Below, piece by piece: positions 6,258-11,721 of a stretch of DNA of 11,721 nucleotides (positions are counted from its first letter, which is position 1; every line of letters starts with the position of its first letter). The notes under the pieces were generated by a model, which had not been told where the DNA came from, did not search any database, and saw only the letters and a list, made by a program, of their open reading frames with translations. The DNA is from Pseudomonadota bacterium (lineage in GTDB: Bacteria; Pseudomonadota; Gammaproteobacteria; Xanthomonadales; Rhodanobacteraceae), in contig JAJXTX010000061.1 in the NCBI GenBank assembly GCA_021783385.1, positions 1-11,721 on the forward strand, read 5' to 3'. The translations under genes were made by a program, and so were the position numbers.

Positions 6258-8023
6258 GTTTTTCACTGCATGGTCGCGCGTCGGCCTCGCGCCGGGCGCC
6301 GCTGAGCCTGCCGGTGCTGGCGTTGGGCCTGCTGCTGATGGTGGGCAGCGCGGTGTGCGCCGCAGATGCCGCGCCAAGCAGCGCGCCGGCCTCGCTGGCG
6401 CAGCGGCCAGGGCATGCGGCAATTGCCAGCGCCAACTTCCTGGCCACCGATGCCGGCCTGGAAGTGCTGGCCAGGGGCGGCAATGCCTTCGATGCCGCAG
6501 TGGCGGTGGCGGCGGCGCTGTCGGTGGTGGAGCCGGAAAGCTCGGGCCTGGGCGGCGGCTTCATGGCCGTGCTGCATCGGGCGAAGGACGGCCGCGACGT
6601 GTTCATCGACGCGCGCGAGACGGCGCCTGCCGCGGTCAACAGCAAGGACTACCTCAATCCGGACGGCAGCCCCAACCGCGACACGGCGCTGAAGGGACCG
6701 CTGTCGGCCGGCATTCCCGGCGAACCGGCCGGGCTGGCGCTGATCGCCCGGCGCTACGGCAAGCTGCCGCTGCGCGAGTCGCTGGCGCCGGCGATCCGCA
6801 TTGCCCGCGACGGTTTCAAGCCGGATGCGCGGCTGCGCGACGCGATTGCCGAAGAGCAGAAAAACCTGCGGCGCTGGCCAGCCTCGGCCGCCAAATACCT
6901 GCCCGCCGGTGCGCCGCCGGTCGCCGGAGCGATCTGGCGCGATCCGGACCAGGCGCGCACGCTGGAACTGCTGGCGGCACACGGCGACGCCGATTTCTAT
7001 CGCGGCGCCACGGCGAAAAAGCTGGTTGCCGCGGTGGATGCCGCCGGCGGCAACTGGAGCATGGCCGACCTGGCCAGCTACCGCGCGAAGGAGCGCGCGC
7101 CGATCATCGTGAACTATCGCGGCTACCGCATCATCACCGCACCGCCGCCGTCCTCCGGCGGCGTGGCGATCGCGGAGATCCTCAACATCCTGTCCGGCTA
7201 CGACCTGGGCAAACTCGATCAGGCGCACCGCGTGCACTACATCGTGGAGGCGATGCGCCGCGCGTTCCGCGATCACAACGATTATCTGGGTGACCCGGAT
7301 TTCGTGAAGATGCCGCTGCAGATGCTGCTCTCGCCGTACTACGCCGACGGCCTGCGCCAGAGCATCCTGGCCGACCGGGCCACGCCGTCGTCGATGCTGC
7401 CGGCCGCCGAGGCCGCCCAGCCGGGCATGCACACCACGCATTTCTCGATCATCGACGCCGACGGCAACATGGCTTCGGTCACCTCCACCGTGAACTACAC
7501 GCTGGGTTCCACCTTTGTCGCCGCCGGCACCGGCGTGCTGCTGAACGACGAGATGGACGACTTCGCGCTGGTGCCAAACCAGCCCAATGTCTACGGTCTG
7601 CTCGGCAGCGTGGCGAACGCGCCGGCGCCAGGCAAGCGCATGCTGTCGTCGATGACGCCGAGCATCGTGATCGGCGCAAACCGTACCGCAGTGATCGGCT
7701 CGCCCGGCGGCTCGACCATCATCACCCAGGTGCTGGAAGGCATCCTGCATTTCATCGACGGCCAGAGCGCGCAGCAGATCGTGGCCGACAAGCGCTATCA
7801 CCACCAGTACCTGCCGGACGTGATCTTCGTCGAACCGGATACGTTCGACGCGGCCACCACCGCCGAGCTGGGCAAGATGGGTTATCACTTTCGCCTCGGT
7901 GATCCGTGGGGCTCGAAGGAGCCGTGGGGCTTCATGAACGTGGTTACCTGGAATCGCGCCAGCAACCGGCTCGATGCCGCCAGCGATCCGCGGCATCCAT
8001 CGGGTCTTGGCAAGGTGCAGTAG
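6254..8023 (+). CDS. ggt: Gamma-glutamyltransferase (glutathione hydrolase) precursor
   Basis: A 589-residue periplasmic proenzyme that cleaves or transfers the gamma-glutamyl group of glutathione. A signal peptide fits residues 1-36 (hydrophobic 17-34, cleavage near AVCA/AD). Autocatalytic cleavage before Thr394 in HTTHFS yields the large and small subunits. Matching E. coli residues are Arg121 (FIDARETAP) and Asn414 and Asp436 for the gamma-glutamyl moiety, Ser465-Ser466 in MLSSMTP, and Gly485-Gly486 (oxyanion) in GSPGGS. The lid loop PNQPNVYGLLG (441-451) is present, and the C-terminus ASDPRHPSG is typical. All expected residues are intact. The ATG at 6254 overlaps the ferredoxin stop, so it is probably translated from the ferredoxin mRNA. 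The long frame upstream of this ATG is a shadow of the ferredoxin gene. Confidence 0.97.
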   Translation: MSFSLHGRASASRRAPLSLPVLALGLLLMVGSAVCAADAAPSSAPASLAQRPGHAAIASANFLATDAGLEVLARGGNAFDAAVAVAAALSVVEPESSGLGGGFMAVLHRAKDGRDVFIDARETAPAAVNSKDYLNPDGSPNRDTALKGPLSAGIPGEPAGLALIARRYGKLPLRESLAPAIRIARDGFKPDARLRDAIAEEQKNLRRWPASAAKYLPAGAPPVAGAIWRDPDQARTLELLAAHGDADFYRGATAKKLVAAVDAAGGNWSMADLASYRAKERAPIIVNYRGYRIITAPPPSSGGVAIAEILNILSGYDLGKLDQAHRVHYIVEAMRRAFRDHNDYLGDPDFVKMPLQMLLSPYYADGLRQSILADRATPSSMLPAAEAAQPGMHTTHFSIIDADGNMASVTSTVNYTLGSTFVAAGTGVLLNDEMDDFALVPNQPNVYGLLGSVANAPAPGKRMLSSMTPSIVIGANRTAVIGSPGGSTIITQVLEGILHFIDGQSAQQIVADKRYHHQYLPDVIFVEPDTFDAATTAELGKMGYHFRLGDPWGSKEPWGFMNVVTWNRASNRLDAASDPRHPSGLGKVQ

Positions 8024-8121
8024 ACGCGCATGGAACGGTCCCCGATCTCCGTCAACGCGCGCCGTGCCGGTTCCGGCCACGGCCGGCGCGCCCGGCATGC
8101 TGCGGCTGCCGGGGCGACGCC

Positions 8122-9165
8122 ATGAAGCAGGAACACTGGGCGTCGCTGCGCCGCATGGCGGTGCGCGCATTCGGTGCGCTGCTGATGTTTGCCGCCGTGG
8201 GACTGGTGGCGATCACGGCGCGCAGCCAGTTCAACTTCCGCGCGGCCGCCGCGCGCCACGGCGGCGAGACCATCGAGCTGGCTGGCAACGCGCAGCCGCA
8301 GCCTGGCCAGCACGGCTCGATGGCGCGCATCGTGGGCACGCCCACAGTGCTCGAGGCGCCGCAAGACCCGCAGTTCAACCTGCGCGTCAACGCGCCGATC
8401 CTGGTGCGCCACGTGGAGATGTTCCAGTGGCGCGAGGTGCGCATCGGCCGCAGCGTGCACTACGAGCAGGACTGGGTCGATCACCCGCTGGATGCCAGCC
8501 ATTTCGAGCAGCCGGCCGGGCACGCCAACCCGGGCGCGTTTCCGCTGAGCAGCGAGAAATTCGTTGCCGGGCTGGTGCAGATCGGCGGCTTCAAGCTGTC
8601 GCTGCCGCTGCTGCACGCGTTGCCCGGTGTGGCGGTGGTCACACCGGATCTGCAGGCGCTGCCACAAAATCTTGCGGCCAGTTTCAGCCGCTACCAGGAC
8701 TATCTCGTGACCAGCGCGCAGCCCGGCCACCCGCAGCTGGGCGATGTGCGGGTGAGCTGGAACGAAGTGCCGCTGCGGCAGGTGACCGTGGTGGCGCGCA
8801 TCGACGGCGACCGGCTGGTGCCGGCCACCGATGCCGGCGACGGCAAGGGCTATCACGTGGATATCGGCGACGTCTCGCTGTACGACATGTTTCCGGATCT
8901 GCCGGTGCCGCCACAGTTTGTGCTGGCCAAGCAGGTCCTGGCGGTGCTGCTGGCCGCGCTCGGTGCGTTTCTGCTGATCTCCACCCACCGCCGTCGCGAT
9001 GGGCTGCTGGCGCTGGCGCTGGGTGTGCTCGCAGTGGGTGCGGTAGCCGCGGTGCTGTCGGTGGGCAACGACAATACGGCGATGGCGGCCTGGCTGGCGC
9101 TGACGCTGCTGGGTATCGGCCTCGCCAGCTGGCGCCTGCGGCTGTATCGGCGCCGCACCGACTGA
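8122..9165 (+). CDS. TMEM43-family membrane protein
   Basis: A 347-residue protein of the TMEM43/LUMA family (Pfam DUF1625), named for a human nuclear-envelope protein; the bacterial function is unknown. One N-terminal membrane segment (about 12-32) leads to a large extracytoplasmic domain (33-265). Family features there are RHVEMFQWREV (96-106) followed by Y-x-x-x-W (114-118), SEKFVAGLVQIGGFKLS (144-160), and GDVRVSWNEVPLRQVTVVA (207-225). Three C-terminal membrane segments follow at about 269-287, 293-312 and 319-336, and the chain ends in a basic RLRLYRRRTD. This topology is standard for the family. The ATG at 8122 is chosen because the membrane segment begins just after it; the frame stays open upstream over ggt without family-like sequence. 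The gap from ggt is 98 bases. It ends six bases from the convergent NUDIX gene. Confidence 0.88.
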   Translation: MKQEHWASLRRMAVRAFGALLMFAAVGLVAITARSQFNFRAAAARHGGETIELAGNAQPQPGQHGSMARIVGTPTVLEAPQDPQFNLRVNAPILVRHVEMFQWREVRIGRSVHYEQDWVDHPLDASHFEQPAGHANPGAFPLSSEKFVAGLVQIGGFKLSLPLLHALPGVAVVTPDLQALPQNLAASFSRYQDYLVTSAQPGHPQLGDVRVSWNEVPLRQVTVVARIDGDRLVPATDAGDGKGYHVDIGDVSLYDMFPDLPVPPQFVLAKQVLAVLLAALGAFLLISTHRRRDGLLALALGVLAVGAVAAVLSVGNDNTAMAAWLALTLLGIGLASWRLRLYRRRTD

Positions 9166-9171
9166 GCACCC

Positions 9172-9744
9172 TCAGCGCGGCAGCGCGCTGTCGTGCTCGA
9201 TGAACCACAGCCCGGCGAACAGCTTCGGGTCGATCGAATAGCCCTCCGCGGCGCGCGCGAACAGCCACGCGCCGGCGCTGCGGCGCGGCACCTCGTGCAC
9301 GATGATGTTCTCGGTCTCGTCGCCGCCGCCGGGACCGACTTTCTGCAGGTCGCGGGCGCGCACGAAGGTGATCATCTCGGTGCTCATGCCGGATGACGAA
9401 GGTCCGCGATGGACGAACTCCACCTGCCGGCAGCGGTAGCCGGTTTCCTCTTCCAGCTCGCGCTGGGCGGCCAGCAGCGCGCTCTCGTCGGGCTGGTCGT
9501 GCAGGTCGCCGACCAGTCCGGCCGGCATTTCGATGGTGTTCTGCAGGATCGACACGCGGTATTGCTCGACAAACAGGATGTTGTCCTCCGGCGTCAGCGC
9601 CAGGATGATCACCGCGCCGCCGGGATTGTTGCGCTCGGCGTATTCCCAGCGGCCGCGCTTGCGCAGGCTCAGCCAGCGGCCTTCATGCAGGGTTTCCACG
9701 GGCGCGTCGGCATCGACGGGAATGCGGCTGGCGTGCTGGTTCAT
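9172..9744 (-). CDS. NUDIX hydrolase, ADP-ribose pyrophosphatase-like, with enlarged Nudix loop
   Basis: A 190-residue cytosolic NUDIX protein of the ADP-sugar pyrophosphatase (NudF-like) group, probably hydrolysing ADP-ribose or a related nucleoside diphosphate derivative. Supporting features are WEYAERNNPGGAVIILAL (33-50), FVEQYR (58-63) and IEMPAGLVGD (71-80). The Nudix box ends in a perfect RELEEETGY (95-103) preceded by Glu87 and seven residues. However Gly76 and Glu87 are ten residues apart where the canonical box has five, so GDLHDQPDES makes the loop longer by five. The metal-binding Glu96, Glu99 and Glu100 are intact. Substrate cannot be read from the sequence. The ATG at 9744 lacks a strong ribosome site. 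The gene lies 93 bases after the exonuclease gene. Confidence 0.92.
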   Translation of the reverse strand: MNQHASRIPVDADAPVETLHEGRWLSLRKRGRWEYAERNNPGGAVIILALTPEDNILFVEQYRVSILQNTIEMPAGLVGDLHDQPDESALLAAQRELEEETGYRCRQVEFVHRGPSSSGMSTEMITFVRARDLQKVGPGGGDETENIIVHEVPRRSAGAWLFARAAEGYSIDPKLFAGLWFIEHDSALPR

Positions 9745-9837
9745 GGGTCATGGACAAGAGGACAGTGGCGGCATGGTGACCGGTATGCCGTGCAGCGACA
9801 ACCGTGCCCGCGGCAAGGCCTGCGGCAGGACGGCAGC

Positions 9838-10743
9838 TCAGCGCAGCAGGGCGTGCAGCCGGCTGCGCGTGAAGGCGCCCAGGTCGAGCTGCTCGCACAG
9901 GCGGTCGAGCGGTGCGGTCTCGCTGCGTCGACGGCGCAGTGCATCGACGCTGGTGGCGCCCGGTGCATCCAGTGCGATCCGGGTCAGACGCCGGTACAGC
10001 CGCGCCTGTTCGGCGTGCTCGCGCAGTTTCGCGGCGCAGCTGGCGGCACCGCGCAGGCGCAGAAACGCCACTTCGTCGATGCGATCCAGCAGCGTGTCCA
10101 GGCTGCCGAAATGCGCCAGCAGGGCGGCGGCGGTCTTGGCGCCGACGCCGGGCACGCCGGGAATGTTGTCCACCGCGTCGCCGCACAGCGCCAGGTAGTC
10201 GGCCACCTGGTGCGGGTGCACGCCGATCTTCTCGTACACGCCGGCCGGGCCCCAGCGCAGGCCGCGGGCGTAGTCCCACTGCTCGTCGTGCTCGCCCAGC
10301 AGCTGGCCGAAATCCTTGTCGGCGGAGACGATCACGCTGCGCCAGCCCAGCGCGCGCAGATTCCACACGGTGCTGCCGATGAGGTCGTCAGCTTCGTAGT
10401 CGTGGTCGATCATCAGGTGGATGCCGAGCGCCTCGGTGAGCGCGCGGCACTGCACGAACTGGCGCTCCAGATCCGCCGGCGGCAGCTCGCGGTTGGCCTT
10501 GTAGGCCGGATAGATCGCGTTGCGGAACGAGCTGGTCAGCGAGGCGTCGAACGCCACCGCGATGTGCTCGGGCTGGGCACGCTCCAGCAGCTCGCACAGG
10601 AAGCGGGCATAGCCGAGCACCGCGTTGACCGGGTGCCCATCCGTATCGAAAAACTCGTCCGGCATCGAGTGCCAGGCGCGGAACACATACAGGCTGCCGT
10701 CGACGAGATGGACGGCTGGACGTCCGTCCGCCGTCGCGCTCAC
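9838..10743 (-). CDS. Stand-alone 5'-3' exonuclease (PolA N-domain / flap endonuclease-like)
   Basis: A 301-residue nuclease resembling the 5'-nuclease domain of DNA polymerase I, without a polymerase domain. Metal ligands visible are Asp15 (HLVDGS), Asp67 (AVAFDAS), Glu117, Asp119 and Asp120 (YEADDL), Asp142 and Asp144 (SADKDF), and Asp189 and Asp192 (GDAVDNIPG), followed by the DNA-binding helix-hairpin-helix GVPGVGAKTAAALL (196-209). The helical-arch residues SFRNAIYPAYKANR (72-85) are present. Such enzymes remove 5' flaps or RNA primers. E. coli ExoIX (xni) is the nearest named stand-alone homologue, but I do not assign the symbol. The GTG at 10743 overlaps the upstream nitroreductase stop as GTGA; a GTG at 10752 is the alternative and adds three residues. 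Confidence 0.92.
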   Translation of the reverse strand: MSATADGRPAVHLVDGSLYVFRAWHSMPDEFFDTDGHPVNAVLGYARFLCELLERAQPEHIAVAFDASLTSSFRNAIYPAYKANRELPPADLERQFVQCRALTEALGIHLMIDHDYEADDLIGSTVWNLRALGWRSVIVSADKDFGQLLGEHDEQWDYARGLRWGPAGVYEKIGVHPHQVADYLALCGDAVDNIPGVPGVGAKTAAALLAHFGSLDTLLDRIDEVAFLRLRGAASCAAKLREHAEQARLYRRLTRIALDAPGATSVDALRRRRSETAPLDRLCEQLDLGAFTRSRLHALLR

Positions 10744-11342
10744 GGCAGCCACGTGCTGAGCAGGTCGGTCAGCGCGGGGCGGTCGCGGTCGGGTACCTCG
10801 ATCTGCGGCGTGCCGAGGTGGACGAAGCCGGTCACCTGTTCGTGCGCGGCCAGCCCGAGGATGGCTGCCACCTCACGGTCGTAGGCGGCCCAGCCGGTCA
10901 GCCACTGCGCGCCGAAGCCCAGCGCGTGGGCGCCCAGCAGCAGGTTGTGCGCCACGCAGCCGGCGCTGAGCTGCTGTTCGACCGCCGGTACGCTGCTATC
11001 GGCGTCGAGTCGCGCCACCACCACCAGCACCAGCGGGGCGAAGGTGTAGCGCAGGCGTTCCTTCTCGCGCTTGGCCTCGGACAGCTGCGGATGGCGCCGG
11101 ATCGCCAGTGTGGCCAGTTGCTCGCCGAAGTGCAGCTTCGCTGCGCCCTGCAAGCGGATCAGCCGGAACGGCACCAGCTTGCCGTGGTCGGGGACGCGGA
11201 TGGCGGCTTCGAGCAGCGCCTGCAGCGTGGCCTCGTCCGGCGCCGGCTCGCCGAGCTGGCGCGAGGGTGTCGAATGGCGTTGCTGCAGCAGGGCAAGGGC
11301 GGGTGGCATCGAGCGCTCGGGCTGTCGGGCAGAGGCGTTCAT
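10740..11342 (-). CDS. ydjA: YdjA-type nitroreductase family flavoprotein
   Basis: A 200-residue FMN-dependent oxidoreductase of the small YdjA branch of the nitroreductase superfamily. The N-terminal phosphate-binding QQRHSTPS (20-27), RVPDHGKLVPFRLIRL (49-64), FAPLVLVVVARL (101-112) and EQQLSAGCVAHNLLLGAHALGFGAQW (122-147, near-diagnostic for the branch) are all present. The protein ends GFVHLGTPQIEVPDRDRP. Members reduce nitro compounds or quinones with NAD(P)H; the natural substrate is generally unknown. The start is uncertain: ATG 11342 is used; GTG 11390 would overlap the cdd stop as GTGA but adds 16 residues unlike the family, and ATG 11309 begins right at the conserved part. The stop overlaps the exonuclease start, so the genes are likely co-transcribed. 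Confidence 0.9.
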   Translation of the reverse strand: MNASARQPERSMPPALALLQQRHSTPSRQLGEPAPDEATLQALLEAAIRVPDHGKLVPFRLIRLQGAAKLHFGEQLATLAIRRHPQLSEAKREKERLRYTFAPLVLVVVARLDADSSVPAVEQQLSAGCVAHNLLLGAHALGFGAQWLTGWAAYDREVAAILGLAAHEQVTGFVHLGTPQIEVPDRDRPALTDLLSTWLP

Positions 11343-11386
11343 GCTAGCTGGCGTGCCGCGATCGCGCGAACCGGCCGCCATCCTGC

Positions 11387-11721
11387 TCACGCCGCCGGCG
11401 ACAGCGTGAACGCGTCAGGCAGCAGTGCCGCCACGGTGGTCGGCCGCAGGTCGCCGCGCAGGTTGCCCAGCAGCACCGGCATCGCGCCGTCGCACAGTTC
11501 GGCCAGCACCTGGCGGCAGGCGCCGCAGGGACTGACCGGGTCAGGCGTGTCGGCGAGCACCGCCAGCGCGGCGAAATCGCCGGGCCGGCAGCCTGCGGCG
11601 ATGGCACTGCACAGCGCGGTGCGCTCGGCGCAGTGGCACAGGCCGTAGGCGGCGTTCTCCACGTTGCAGCCGCCGAACTGGCGGCCGTCGCGGGTCAGCA
11701 ACGCGGCGCCGACGGCAAAGC
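11387..11721 (-). CDS. cdd: Cytidine deaminase, N-terminus beyond window edge
   Basis: The last 110 codons of a homotetramer-type cytidine deaminase, which converts cytidine and deoxycytidine to uridine and deoxyuridine in pyrimidine salvage. The visible part begins FAVGAALLTRDGRQFGGCNVENAAYGL, with the substrate-binding N-x-E motif, followed by the zinc and catalytic HCAERTA (Cys ligand and proton-shuttle Glu) and PCGACRQVL with the other two Cys ligands. The length fits the short (about 130-residue) class, so about 20 residues are missing to the right. A frame start at 11701 is an internal TTG and not the true start. Its TGA (11389-11387) is the upstream boundary of the nitroreductase gene. 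Confidence 0.95.
   Translation of the reverse strand, partial: FAVGAALLTRDGRQFGGCNVENAAYGLCHCAERTALCSAIAAGCRPGDFAALAVLADTPDPVSPCGACRQVLAELCDGAMPVLLGNLRGDLRPTTVAALLPDAFTLSPAA

Noticed and set aside
8058..8100. G/C-rich inverted repeat between ggt and the TMEM43 gene as a terminator
   Set aside because: The stem is short with a tiny loop and no T-run; chance pairing is common in such sequence.
7906..8121. Longer N-terminus for the TMEM43 protein overlapping ggt
   Set aside because: The extension is Arg/Pro/Cys-rich and lies in antiphase to the conserved ggt C-terminus; the membrane segment starts right after ATG 8122.
6263..8170. 635-codon frame antisense to ggt
   Set aside because: No motif; His/Arg/Gly-rich antisense shadow of a gene with every catalytic residue intact.
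9745..9837. Small gene between the exonuclease and NUDIX genes
   Set aside because: The available frames are short continuations of shadow frames without a ribosome site or family resemblance.

Overview
The window is a chromosomal segment from a GC-rich gammaproteobacterium, most likely of the Xanthomonadales/Lysobacterales (Rhodanobacter- or Dyella-like Rhodanobacteraceae, or Xanthomonadaceae). The inference rests on strongly G/C-biased third codon positions, the gene order ftsY / AsmA-like / mutY / yggX diverging from rsmD / coaD, and the coaD / ferredoxin / ggt neighbourhood. It was made by reading, without database searches.

Left edge (1-445): the 5' end of an IS5-family insertion sequence runs off the window. 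It is followed by about 200 bases of degenerate accessory-looking DNA with no convincing gene, then a Rho-independent terminator and a tRNA-Phe(GAA) gene on the minus strand. An IS beside decayed DNA just downstream of a tRNA 3' end looks like the edge of an old integrated element.

Left core (496-4072, minus strand): a compact run transcribed right to left: ftsY (SRP receptor), a short AsmA-like envelope protein, mutY (A/8-oxoG glycosylase) and yggX (iron trafficking / oxidative protection). The last three genes are joined by 4-base ATGA stop/start overlaps, and a hairpin follows yggX.

Middle (4147-9165, plus strand): rsmD (16S rRNA m2G966 methyltransferase), coaD (phosphopantetheine adenylyltransferase) and an overlapping small lipoprotein gene. 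A 157-base intergenic region follows, rich in inverted repeats. After it come a YfhL-type 2[4Fe-4S] ferredoxin with a probable leaderless start, gamma-glutamyltransferase (ggt) coupled to it by ATGA, and a TMEM43-family membrane protein.

Right (9172-11721, minus strand): cytidine deaminase (cdd, cut by the window edge), a YdjA-type nitroreductase, a stand-alone 5'-3' exonuclease of the PolA N-domain family, and an ADP-ribose-pyrophosphatase-like NUDIX hydrolase with an enlarged Nudix loop.

Most of the window is ordinary housekeeping DNA. I found no clear new multi-gene system. The spots that most repay a second look are the tRNA-Phe/IS5 scar, the repeat cluster and leaderless start before the ferredoxin-ggt pair, and the NUDIX loop insertion.
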